The translations under genes and the position numbers were made by a program. A stretch of 64,000 bases of DNA from Lithospermum erythrorhizon (Eukaryota; Streptophyta; Magnoliopsida; Boraginales; Boraginaceae), in the NCBI GenBank assembly GCA_019722365.1, contig JADFUC010001249.1:62001-126000 (forward strand). The letters run 5' to 3'. Below the pieces are notes generated by a model. The model worked only from the letters and a program-made list of their open reading frames with translations. It had not been told where the DNA came from and did no database searches. This document shows positions 15,188 through 27,187 of the stretch, piece by piece (within the stretch, counting starts at the first letter, position 1; the number at the start of each line of letters is the position of its first letter).

Positions 15188-18100
15188 TTATGTACAGGAA
15201 TCCAAAACCGTGTCTTCTGTCTTGCAAGATTTCTGAAGTTGTGGTGAAGCTGCATCCAAAGGAAGCGGAGACTCATGATACAACGATGCCCTCAATTAAG
15301 ATAGTGAACATGGACAAGGATACCTCTTATGTACCTATCACAGGAATTCACGACAATTGACATGATAAAAACTAACGAATGCATAAAGAAAGAATAAGGA
15401 GATGCCCAATTTCATGGATGGTACTCGGACAGGGGAGTTCCAGAAACCCATCAATACTTTGCTTGATCATGACTATTAAATTCCAGATGAAGAAACAAAA
15501 GTACATAGCTCCCAGTCAATAAAATTCATCAAATAAGAGTGGTTCACAGAAGTTGATATGCAAACTATTTACAGAGTTTGATTGGGCTGGATAGTGAGTA
15601 GTGACTGAATGGAAAGATCTTATCATAAAAAAACAACGTCATGATACTGTGTGTTTACTTGACTGGGTATTAAAATGCATATATTCTCTAGTTGACCGAT
15701 TAGCTTCCAACTAACTGCTGCAACTTATTGCGCCAGCTAGTCGTGGCAATCAAGAAATCATGGGTGGGGGGAGAAAGGAATATACCTTCGTTCTGTATGA
15801 AATCTTTTTCCGAAGCATCTTCATGGGAGACTTCTCCATTATTTGGAACAACATTCTCATCCCTAGGAGTCCATGAACTTTTTTGTTACAACAGACAGAA
15901 ACAGAACAAAGTTCATACAAACCAACTTGGTGATACAAATAAGCATCATGCTCGGTGTTATCTCTGATACTTTTAGTGGAAATGATACCTTCTAGATACT
16001 AATCAAAATATCAAGAATTTGACAGAGCGAACTTCCTTTATGCAGAAAGATTGGCTGAATCCAACACAGTAGAGACAGTCGCCTTACATATTGTATTGTC
16101 CATCAGAATGGACAAATGATACTTTATCCATATGATGTTAACATACTCGGAGATAATTATCATGATTACTAGACAATTCAGAAACGTCTTAAGCTCTGTA
16201 TTATGAAATTCCACTTTCCAGAGGCTATTTTGTTTCTTAACTGCTGATATTTGTTGACATTGAAAGGAGATAATTACACATTTCATTAATACACAAGGAA
16301 AGTGCAGCAAATGAGAAATTGAACTTGCCTTGTAATTTCTGATTTTCCATCGGTTGCATGATCTTCCTGGTCTATGAACATTGAAGAAAATATTTTTCTG
16401 TCCTGTCATGAGATTATTAGAACTTTCAGCTATATTGATACATCTAACAGAACCTGAGGAAAAATATTATATGATGAATTAAGCAAAGTGCGGAGCAATT
16501 GATTGAGACTATAAAATATAAATAAGGACACTACACAGGAAGGGTGGTGCGGAAAAATCATATCATGATTTAGTTATTAGTGGATGATGCTTCCATGTAA
16601 AAGTAAGAAAAATATTTGGGAAAGTGAGAAAAACGACAAATACAATGCAAGATGGATTAGCCAAAACTGAACCATTTTCCAACAAGTGCCTCCAGAAGAG
16701 GAATACAAGTTATAACAATTTCTGAATTATTCTGTAGTTTATCAGGAATTAAGGATCACTCGGTTATAACCTCTTCATTTATTCGGAAGACTGCATCTTG
16801 AATCTTCTTTACAACAATTCCCAAAGTTCCAACTTCCAGTTGCAAAATCTGAAAACAGATTAGTGTTGGGAAGTAATAAGCCAGAAATAGGAGCATGTGG
16901 TTCCAAGAAAGCATGAAGCACTTTATGGATGCAGACCTTTTTCTCCGAAATCAAATTATCTATCATGAGCTCCTTGGCAGCTAAAGCTCTCTGAATGTAA
17001 GTATCGTTAAGGCAAGAAGGTAAATAAATTTCCTCATTATGGTTAAATTTTTACAGCGAAACAAAATATATGAATGGGATCAGCTTTGATGGATATTTCC
17101 TCAGTCATTGGCTTGCACTCATTGCCACTAATCTTTGTAGCCTCTAGATCTGCTTCCAGCTTTGATATTATTTTGTCCCGCCTCCTCACCTCTAATTCTT
17201 GATTTTTTAATTTTCCTTCAAGATCTCTAATTCTATCTGCAAGAAAATATTGTTTCATCATTGAGTATAATGAGTTGGATCAATAAAACCTGGACTGAGA
17301 TTAGAGTAATAACCAAAAAGACCAATATCCTTTATGATCTACTAAAAAAATATTGAGAGGTTCAAACAAAATATGTGCTCGTAAAACATTAACTGTGACA
17401 TAAAAGGAAGTGAAGATAACACATACCAATAAACAACTTTTCAAATGTAGAAACTTCATCCACTTTTCGCTGAAGAGATGACACTATAGACAACATAGGA
17501 AAATAGTAAATTGATTAACTGAAACTGGAGACTTAATGTCAATGGACATTAAATTATCTACCAATAACTACAATTGAGAACGTCACATGCCTAAATCTTC
17601 TTTTTCACGCAAAATACATTCCACATTTTGGACAGCTTCCTTGACAGAGGAAGCCTCCTTCTCTATTGAATTGAAATTCAATAAATGAGCTTTTATCTTC
17701 TGATAAAGCATACCAATCGTTCTATCTCTGGTTTCAACAGCTCGTCTCATTTCACAAGTAGAATCCTGCATTTGTATTTACAGTGTTAACCTTAATGATT
17801 GCATGGAAATCTTTAAATCAGAACAGGTAATGGAAGTATAGAAAATAACAGTTCGACCATGATGAGGGCAATTGATACAGGCATACAAAAGTTGGCAAAT
17901 GTTCACATCAATTGAACAATAAAATGAGATGTTAGGTCTTTGGGACAGAATAACACTGTCCCTACTGTGCCATCAAGAATAATAACCACTGTCCAGAGAA
18001 AGTCACGTAGCTTACAAAATTTTATCATGATCAAATCATTTATTGATAAAACAAAGTAGTCCAGTACTCTAGTAAGTGGGCACCGCAACTAGCAATAACT

Positions 18101-19590
18101 GAAACGGGCAAAGAGGGAACTTTTGGCAGAGCCAAACCATCAGCACTTGCTATAATCTCTAAACAATATACTCTACTGGATACAATTGAACTCGAATTGA
18201 CTCCAATTTGGCACTTCGATAAAAACCAACCTCATATGCTTTTACAAAAGCTTCCCTTGATTGAAGCAAGTTGTTTAAACCTTCATTCAATTCCTTCTGC
18301 GACCTCTCAAGCATTTCGTTATCATTTTCTAGACAACTCACCTGCCAGAACCATATAAACCACTTATTAAGTGATTCCGACTTATGATCAATATGAATAA
18401 TATTATAAGTGAAATTAACCCAAACTAAACAAACTTCAAAACAACAAAAGTGAAAAATAAAAACAAAAACTATGCACATTGTAAATAAGCTAAAACCCCC
18501 ACCTTTGTTTCTAGTTTATGCCGAATTTCATTGGATAAAGCTAACTCAGAGCGCAATTCACGTAGCTTATTGTCGAATTCTTCTTTGCTTTTCTCCTTTT
18601 TCTTCAAGCAAAAACACACATCAATTTCTTATAAAATGTTATCATCAAATTATATTATCAATATGTATACATATATATAGTCACCTCATCCCAAAAAAAT
18701 TGTCCATTTTGATAATCAATAGTCAAAACGAACCAACTTTGTAACCTTAATTGGCACACATAACTTTAATTTGAATCGAAATTATCATTGTTAATATGCA
18801 TTAAAAATACTACTTACCATTTAACATACCTTTTCACCAAATATTATACAACACGTATAAAATTAAAATTTTAAAATGCCAACAATCAAAATACACACAC
18901 ACACAAGAATATACATAATGCATCAGTATAAATTAAAATACACACACACAAGAATATACAAAAATATTTGAGATCGAAAAAAAAAACCTCAAGCATTAAA
19001 ATTCAAAATTGGACAATGTTTTTGGGACACACCAATATAAACAATCACAGCATATACATAATATGTCCGTGTAAATTAAATACATAAACACACACACACA
19101 CAGTCACACACACACGAATATATAAAAATATTAGATTTCAAAAATTAAATTATCCAACCATTAAAATTCAAATTTGGACAATCTTTTTGGGACACAGGCA
19201 TACATTATAGTAAATTGAATACACAAATACACACGAATATATATACAAAAATTAAAACAAATCCACCCATCAAAATTCAAAATTTAAAAATCCAACTATC
19301 AAAATTGAAAATTGGACAATATTTTTGGGACAAGGAGTATCTATAATCACAATATACACACACATATATATATGAACCTGATTTAAAAGCTGAACTTGAT
19401 CAGAAGCAAAACGTTCTTTTTCCTGCAATTAACAATTTAAAATAATTAAATTAAACTATGAAAAATTATGAATTTAAATTTGAATTTGAATATGTGATAT
19501 TATTTATTGATTAACTACTTTGAGATGATTAAATTCTGAAATTAGGGTTTTGAGTTGGAGTTTGAATTTTGAAATCTTCATAAGCTCCAT
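15188..19590 (-). CDS. multi-exon coiled-coil protein, function unknown
   Basis: Exons, from the start: 19519-19590, 19378-19422, 18503-18601, 18231-18341, 17591-17765, 17427-17483, 17055-17236, 16937-16990, 16771-16848, 16329-16402, 15786-15877 and a last exon ending with TAA at 15188-15190. Reading frame is kept across every junction down to 15786. The start is the ATG at 19590 (MELMKISKFKLQL). The protein is about 380 residues and almost all charged heptad-rich helix, for example KLRELRSELALSNEIRHKLE, RIRDLEGKLKNQELEVRRRD and LQLEVGTLGIVVKKIQDAV, followed by an acidic, Ser-rich tail (TSSWTPRDENVV...). No catalytic domain, signal peptide or membrane segment is seen. Introns 5 and 10 use GC donors. 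The junction to the final exon (frame ASLYHESPLPLDAASPQ, from about 15288) does not fit in phase, so a small exon between 15300 and 15786 is probably missing from this model. It resembles structural or cytoskeletal coiled-coil proteins, but no specific family is claimed. Confidence 0.8.
18682..19339. mobile_element. MITE with internal tandem repeats inside intron 2 of the coiled-coil gene
   Basis: The left end (TCACCTCATCCCAAAAAAATTGTCC) is the inverted counterpart of the right end (GGACAATATTTTTGGGACAAGGAGTA). The interior repeats the block AAATTGGACAATnTTTTTGGGACA three times (near 19010, 19170 and 19310), spaced about 140-160 bp apart, with (CA)n tracts between them. It accounts for most of the 776-bp intron and does not touch the splice sites. 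Confidence 0.6.
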
Positions 19591-20944
19591 TTTCGCGCCA
19601 ATTTGTATGCATGGGGTTTGAGTTTCTACTCAGTCAATTTATTTGGGGTGTCGGATTGTCGGTACTCGTTCGGTGTTCGATCAAAGAAAAAGGGCATGTG
19701 TTTTTATGAGTTCATTCACGAGTTGGTATGAGAAAGTAGAGATTCTTTAGATCACCTGGACAAAATCCTGATACGGATACACATGTCATCTTGTGATAAA
19801 AAGTTGAACTAATATCCTATTTTTGTTGAAATTATATATTAAATAGGATACTTGTTACGGAGTAATAAATTATTAGCGTGTCGTGTATTACTACGGATTC
19901 TATTATAGAGGATCTATTTTAGAGATTAAGTAGCATTTTGGTCCTTGATATTTTGAATGTTGGGATTTAGTGGCTATGTTGGTGCGATTTCGTCCCCAAT
20001 TTGGTCTCATTCGAAGATTATGGAATTAACGTGTACGTGAAATTGGAAACCAATTGCACCCACATATCTAGTTTTTGGGATTAAATCTCAACTTTTAAAC
20101 TATCAGGGACCAAAACGTAACTTGATCTCATTATCTAACACCAAATTGATAATTAACTATGATTTTTATGTCCAATCAAAATAAATCTGTTGTGATTCAT
20201 TATTACTAGGTATATGTTTGAGCGTGTGGAATTGTTGCTCGAATTATAAGTGGACGTTTGTAACACCTTAACTCAAAGGAGCCCCAACTTAGCAGCTTAC
20301 ACAATAAATGTAAGCAATAAGCTTACACATGTTAGCACCATCAAATTGGTATGGAACACCATCGTTGTAAGTTAACTTTTACTAGTCGAGTTTCACAATA
20401 TGTTTGGGCACTTATGCGAAGTTATATAACTAATTTATATGTTATCCTAGTATCGATTCGAATTGGACGAACATCCTGCATATGATTACATAATAAAAAA
20501 ATTCAAAATATGTACAACAACCATGAGTGATGGAAATTCAAGGTCTGAAATATGCAATGTAAAAGAGAAGATAACATATGGTGGGAAGAAACTCAATCTT
20601 ACATAAAAAGATTAAGAGCTTTCAAGTTAATTAATATGATAGTAGGTTACTCATTCTTGTGTCATTGGTCTCAATGAATACATATAAGAAGACTAGTGAG
20701 AGTTGCACGCCAAATGACGAACAACAAAATAATGCTCTACATGATGGGTCTAACTACAAAGACGTATACTATAGATCATACATCATTAACTCCATCATTA
20801 ACTCCATCAACCAGTATCTATCTAAAAGGGCTCGATTGCATTTCAAACAGATAGCAGCATGCGATATCTGTAATAACCATGCAACCAAAAGAAATGTATC
20901 AATACATCTTAACAAGTGCAAGTAAATCCTATCTGCAACTAACT
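19591..20944. other. promoter side of the coiled-coil gene plus intergenic DNA
   Basis: The first few hundred bases are upstream of the minus-strand coiled-coil gene. No TATA box can be assigned with confidence. The rest holds the MITE at 19921-20131 and no gene. The 88-codon open frame at 20659-20925 overlaps the FKBP fragment on the other strand and shows no family resemblance. Confidence 0.45.
19921..20131. mobile_element. non-autonomous TIR element (about 210 bp)
   Basis: The left end AGAGATTAAGTAGCATTTTG (continuing GTCCTTGATA) pairs inverted with the right end, whose complement is TGAGATCAAGTTACGTTTTG (continuing GTCCCTGATA): about 24 of 30 bases match. The interior is short and non-coding. 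Target duplications are not clear. Confidence 0.6.
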
Positions 20945-21232
20945 CATCCCGAGATTCAGATGAACCAAAGGCATACTCCGGTGCAATAGTCAACAATGCA
21001 ACTTCACCCTTCTTCATTGTTATCACAGCTCTGTCGAGCCCCTCTATCTATCTTGAACTCGAATAGAGTACCAACAAGTCAGAAGTAACAAATTGATTAT
21101 TAGCAACTACAAATGCAAAAAGCGAATAGTACCCTCATCTGTCTTGAACTCGAAGAGATCATCTTCAGCATCATCGTTATGACCCTTCATGATGAATATA
21201 GTACCATCTTTACCGAAGCATCCACCCTAGCT
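20945..21232 (-). pseudogene. FKBP62/65-type peptidyl-prolyl isomerase fragment
   Basis: High-molecular-weight plant FKBPs carry three FK506-binding domains. Here the minus strand preserves part of one: near 21120-21230 CFGKDGTIFIMKGH...LFEFKTDEG, and at 20945-21035 GLDRAVITMKKGEVALLTIA followed by PEYAFGSSES. Between them a second, shortened copy of the FEFK end (near 21044-21065) appears, as if a piece were duplicated and part of it deleted. The rest of the domain (VPPNS...YEVEL) and all other domains (TPR and remaining FKBP units) are absent, and the fragment ends in unrelated sequence. Confidence 0.9.
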
Positions 21233-22667
21233 CCTACAAACCACTAACACCGTCAGTCGTCCCCGAAAGATGTTTAGATCGGCAAATTAATGAAGCTATT
21301 TTGTCATCATTTAAGTTGAGAACCTGAAGTTCAAAAACATGGACAAACTATGAGGAAGATTATGTATGCAAATCAGAAATTTTTAAACAAGGATGCAAAT
21401 CAGTTATTCACTCCATAACATGTTATTTAACACTATACGGTTCTGAAAAAGTGAAAGAATGTACTTTTCACATTAACCTATTGACAATTTCATCATTTTT
21501 ATGACTCCAACCTAACCATTTTCATAAAGTTGCAGAATTATTGAGACGTTGTCAAGGGGAATAAACGACTACAATGAATACTATCAGAAATTGAGCGTGT
21601 TAGTGAAGTGTTACTGAAGGGGAATCCCATTCCATTAATCAAGCCTCACACTAAACCTGAATATTTTAGTGAAATTAACAAAAGCATAATAGATGTAATG
21701 ACTCATGCTACAAATAAAGAAAATGTATCACTCAGAAGAGTTTAAGTTGTTAGTTACGTCTCTTCTAAATTCAAAAAGTACAAGAATTATATAGATAATA
21801 ATTACATACTTCCTATTTGCTGGAATGTGAATGGTGAAACGCACTACTACAAAAAAATACTTAGAGGGCACTTCAAAAAATACAAAGAAGGCACAAAAAA
21901 ACGTCATTATAATAGCGCCTCTAATTTAATTAATTTAACTGTTTATTATAGACATTTCTATAAACAATAAAGACAACAAAGAAGGTAATATAAAAAAATT
22001 CAAAACATTTTATAAATCATAATTGCCAATATTTTATTCAAAACATAAAATGCACAACGAACATCAAGTCAAAATGTATATCAATGAATCTAGATGTTAT
22101 ATACAAATTTATCAATGTATCAAATCAAATGTATATATATATCAATGAAGTCGCTTCATTCTCTATCTAGAATGTTCTCAGATATCTATTGTGTACATAG
22201 CTACTTCAAATTCCTTTCCCGGACTCGAGTAATTCTATCATCCGCAAATGTCTAACAAATCCATTAATTTCCGAGATACCGGGAAGAAAAGTTATACATA
22301 CACTTCAATATGAATTCAATAGTATTCCTCCTATCAGAACATCAAAATCCAAGTATTAAAAAATGACTTACACTCAAAGAAAGATTTAATGCTCTGGATT
22401 CTAAGATATCCTCAATAAACAAACACAAAGAATCCACAATATGTTGCACTCTCAATTCCGCCGACACTAGATACAATCATTCAAAAAAGTTATAACCTGA
22501 ATGTACTAACCAAATTATTGTTGCCAGAAATGTAAAACATACCTCTACACTAACTCAATGATTCTGGATCAACATCTTTTTATTTACAATACTTTATTTT
22601 TAAAGCCTTCGATAAGCATTCATATTACTAATAAATAAATACATAATGAAAAAAATAATAAAATAAG

Positions 22668-22671
<4 letters not shown>

Positions 22672-22700
<29 letters not shown>
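22672..22700. repeat. (TA)n microsatellite inside the CACTA element
   Basis: An uninterrupted run of TA of nearly 30 bp lies within AT-rich DNA. Confidence 0.9.
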
Positions 22701-22704
<4 letters not shown>

Positions 22705-23819
22705 AACGAATAATTCGTTGATTTTTTTCGTATTCATATCATCATTTGGGAGGAGTGATGTACTCGTAGCATATCCATATAGTATATATAATCTACCTTG
22801 GTGTCATTTATAACATCCATGACTATATATTTGAATGATATCATTTAGTAGCCAAAATAGCTATATAACAAGAGTATCAAAATTAGTGTTTAAGCACTTA
22901 AAATAAATAGAGGTAGACTAACTCAGATATATGGGTGCTGCATTTAGATTTATCAAGGCCCTCTACGCTATGTGCAAGATATCCACTATATGAGTATTAC
23001 AAGTCGTCTATTCGGAGAGATAAACGAACCTACTGACATCACAATCAGGCTGGCTCTCATCAACCAAATACACATCACACAAAGATTCTTTCCATAAAAT
23101 ATATTAATAACTATATATTGTTAAAAAATCTATGAAATATTTGTTTAGATATTGTTATCATTACCTTACGTAGTCGCACATGGTGGTAGCACTTTAACCA
23201 ATCAAGTGTGACCACCTCTTTCACGCTTGTCAATAGAAACGGGTCAACGTAAGCTTCACGCCGTAACAATCTCAGTAATTGAACTTCAAATGCATCACAT
23301 TCTCTATTGTGGTCGAGCATGAACTTACAAAATCAAAGCCAGACGATGATCGACGCTACCTCTCGAGGATATGCCGGGCTTCCTCCGACACTGAGCGACG
23401 GACTGAGCATTTGAAACTTCTTCTTTACTTGTAAGTTGTTTCATCATTGAATCTCGAAAATCGAAATCAATTTACGTTTTAGTATGAGCCAACTAATTAT
23501 ATAACGGGGTTATTTCACAACTAATCATATAATTTATTTTTGTGGTAACTTCTCTTTGTATGAAACCAATCTACTAGGGCCATGTAACAATGTACCTTAA
23601 TACATCACCTACAGAGCGATTCTTCGTCAACACAGCACATGATAAATATGTACTTTCATGGTCGTGACAATTCTTTAAAACAAACTTGAATCCTGATCGT
23701 GCTCAATCTTGAATAGTCAGGAATCTTCTGCCCTCTACCAAATACTAATCCCGACCCAACCTTACAATATGATGGTGAATCCACGAACATATCACAAAGA
23801 CTCTCACCCTAAAGAAAAA

Positions 23820-24690
23820 ATCATTATAAACATGACTTAATGATTAAGAGTTTGTAATATCACAATACTTAATGACTTAAATCATTATAAATAATACTAT
23901 ATATCATTAACCTCATAATCACAATATCACAATACTTAATGATTTACAGCCTACTAGTACCCTAAAATAATTAACATCTAACTCATAGCTGCACATTTCA
24001 TATATTATCAACTCATAGTCACACATCACAATACTATATATCATCAACTCCATATATATAGTCACAATATCACAATACTCATATATCATCAACTCATAAT
24101 CACAATATTACAATATCATATATAGTCACAATATCTCAATACTTAATGATTTAAGCGTACTACTAGTAACCTCCAAAATAACAAGTATCACAACTCATAT
24201 TCACACATCACAATATTTCATATAGGATTTCATTGTAACTTCATACAATATCACAATACTTCCTTTGTATATCATCAACTCATATATATTGTCACAATAT
24301 CACAATACTTCATATATCATTAACTCATATATATAATCACAACATCACAAGATTATATATCATCACTCATAATCACACATCAATACTTCATACATAGTCA
24401 CAATACTGCAATATCACAATACTTAATTATTTAAGCAATTTACTAGTACCACAAAATAACAAGTATCACAACTCATAGTCACAATATCACAATACTCATA
24501 TATCATCAACTCATAGTCACACATTATCACAATATCATATATCATCAACTCATAATCACAATATCACAATACTTCATATATAGTCACAATATCACAATAC
24601 TTCTATAATGGAGCAAATTAATACCTCTAAAGAATAGTTATCACAACTCATAGTCACAATATCACAATACTTCATATATCATCAAGTCAG
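23820..24690. repeat. degenerate tandem array inside the CACTA element
   Basis: About 870 bp are made of variants of two alternating modules, CACAATATCACAATACTT and ATATCATCAACTCATA(GT), which recur at irregular spacing of roughly 30-45 bp. The array has no spacers of constant length and no coding capacity. It resembles an expanded minisatellite in the interior of the transposon. Confidence 0.8.
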
Positions 24691-26173
24691 GTACGCAATA
24701 CTACAATACTCCTTCATCCACTATCTTTACACATCTTCATGATTTTTCCATCTCGCATCCGAGCTTCCTTCCATAACATTAGTTGTATGTCATTTTCAAT
24801 TTTGTTTTTTCTAGACTGTTTTAAGAAAATTATTAAGTTGTTAAAAATATGTATAATAAGTAAATATATTGAATATAAAAAAGTAATCTCATAATTTGTT
24901 CTCTCGAACTATATAACCTAAAACATCCTGGTCTTGACAAACACCTCTTATTTTTGGCGCTTAGAATTCGATTCACTAATTGCTACATAAAATAATAATT
25001 AGTATACTATACTAGTGTAAATTTCTATGTTCTTAAGTGCACCCACCACTTTAAATCTGTCTTCTGCAACCCTTTACAAATCCTCCCCAACTTTTTTCCA
25101 CAACCTTCAGCTTGTTATATCTCCTCAGAGGTTTCAAAATAGGATTACCTTCACTATCGTAATATTCTTTGGATAACTTTACACGAAACCCGTGCCGCTT
25201 TTTGCCACCTTTTCATAGTCATATCCCCATGACTCTCATCAAGCTCTCAAAAACAAAGCCGCATAGAAAACTAATTTATCTAATGTAGAATATTCGATGC
25301 AATCGTACCAACAACCGAAGTTCTTCCATATTTTTGCTTTACAACACCATCTATATGGGATACGCATCTATTATCTGTCAACGGGATCATCGAACGAGCA
25401 AGCAAACCAATGTATTCGACAAATGTGGACTTGTTTGGGCCAATCGGTTGACCATCAATATTGAAATCGACTACAAGTAATAAATACACTTAAAATAGTT
25501 AGTAAGTGACAAGTAACTCAACGTATAAACAAATGACAATGTATAGAATAAGTCAAGAATAACATAGTACCTTAAATTTGATCCCATTACTTCTAGCGTA
25601 ATAAAGAATCTTTCATTGAAACAATGCCTCTTACTCTCCACATATTCGCTGCTGAGATAGCGCCGGAACTACAACATCAACATCAACATCATCATCAAGA
25701 TACATGCATCAATATTAAGTGTCTCCCATTATCCTATAAACAAAAAACATGAAACAAATAAAACACAAATATAATATAAAAACATGAATTAGTTGACATA
25801 AATAAACCGAAATATATAAAAAAAAAAAATACCACATTTATTTTTTCCTCGTTTTTCCTTTACTACCAGCTCGAACGCTATATTGTTTGCAATTAAATAC
25901 CTCATGGAGGATTCGCTGCATAAAATCACTTTGCATTAATATGTCTCGATGATCTAACTCCTCTAAACGGGTCATCTTCGACATCATAGTCTTCTTCAAT
26001 GTTCTCAAATTTATATTCATTAAACTTGTTAGAAAGAAGAACAATTGGCCATTTACAGCTAACTCGATCACTAACGCAAAACTTGCTAAGCTTGTAGTTA
26101 CTGGGTGAATTTCTTTAGTTGCTGTTTACTTTAATTTTGGCAAGTATTCTGGCGCATTATTGTAGTAGTGACG

Positions 26174-26612
26174 TACATATCTTTTCAAGAAGTATGAAAA
26201 ACAAGCCGAGTTGATCACAAAGCCCCTCTTCACTGAATTTAAAAGACAGGTTATGTCTGGATGACTTTAACATAGGTAAATTCAATAAATGATCAAAAGA
26301 TATTATTTTGCCATGAGTAAAACGAAGATGAATAAATTCATGTATTATTAATCGACATTGAGTAAATGGCTAAAGAAGATCTTCTTAACTATAGAATCAT
26401 CTTTAGTAAGCTTCACTAACCACTTCAATGATGGGTGTTAACTACTTATTTTTAATATCATGAGGAACAACTGATGAAATGCAAAATAACTAATACTTAT
26501 ATAAGGAACTAAAATTAATTATAAAAAAAACAAATCAAAAGAATTTAAGAAAAAGGAAAGTACTCTGTAATTAAGTATGGGTTGTTGTCGCTACCTTCGT
26601 AATACCAAACCC
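26174..26612. other. no gene recognised
   Basis: A short AT-rich segment separates the CACTA element from the copia LTR. Nothing else was identified. Confidence 0.5.
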
Positions 26613-27187
26613 TGTTGGGAACGAACGATATAACTAAATGTATAATAACACCAAACCTACGAGTCTAATATCTCGCATTTAATTTGAACAGTTCATAATT
26701 GAAAATACTGAAAGCAATAACACCCATCTTTATGCTGTGTTCCCTCAAGGTACGCCTGCTATGTCATCGAAATCAACTAGAAAGTTAATCCTCAATGATT
26801 GTTAAGCAAAGTCCTATCAAATTAAGTTTTAATTGAGAATACTTATAATTTAGTATTCTCAATGACAAATCTTAATTTAGATTTGTTAAAATGATATATG
26901 ATATAAAATCAAGTAGAGAACAACTCTATTGAATTTGGAAACAAAAGAAATTTAGAGAGAAATTAATATTTTGGATTATGAACAAATGTGACCTAATCCC
27001 CTATTTATTCTGGCTGAATCATTGATCGAGTCTCATCGAGACCCCCGTCTGGATGACGGGTCTGGCTGGCCGACCGCCTATGTCATTTATTCGCCTATTT
27101 CAGGTATTTGTACCCCATTTAGACCTTCGTCTCGATGGGTTCGATCCCCTGCATCTTCAACACTTGAAAATGCCTTCAAACTCAACA
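26613..27187 (-). mobile_element. Ty1-copia LTR (copy B), 3' LTR of a minus-strand element
   Basis: The LTR starts TGTTGGGAACGAACGATATAA and ends AAACTCAACA. The following ATCTCCCACTTGAAG is the complement of the copia polypurine tract (CTTCAAGTGGGAGAT), which places the element body at higher coordinates on the minus strand. Its relation to the LTR at 3826-4461 is clear at both ends and in the middle. Confidence 0.85.

Larger units (their letters stand above)
21842..26170 (-). mobile_element. CACTA (En/Spm) transposon with 3-bp target duplication
   Basis: The left end is CACTACTACAAAAAAATAC (21842) and the right end ATTATTGTAGTAGTG (to 26170), the classic CACTA terminal inverted repeats. 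The same trinucleotide ACG flanks both ends (21839-21841 and 26171-26173), the expected 3-bp target duplication. Subterminal DNA near the left end repeats short motifs such as GAGGGCAC and AAGGCAC. Coding remnants lie on the minus strand, including 25280-25489, which contains DFNIDGQPIGPNKSTFVEYI followed by GLLARSMIPLT, the style of the plant Ptta/En/Spm transposase domain, and 25838-26071, which is charged and of unknown role. No full TNPD-like transposase is present, so the element is probably non-autonomous. Confidence 0.9.

Noticed and set aside
15001..15276. 91-codon minus-strand frame (MSLRFLWMQLHH...)
   Set aside because: It overlaps the last exon of the coiled-coil gene in another frame; the alternative frame with a nearby TAA has better composition.
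16038..16409. 123-codon minus-strand frame
   Set aside because: It covers an intron and exon 10 of the coiled-coil gene in a frame that does not join to either neighbour; the phase-consistent exon is 16329-16402.
23820..24690. Repeat array considered as a CRISPR-like array
   Set aside because: Repeats are degenerate and irregularly spaced, there are no unique spacers of constant length, and the DNA is plant nuclear DNA inside a CACTA element.
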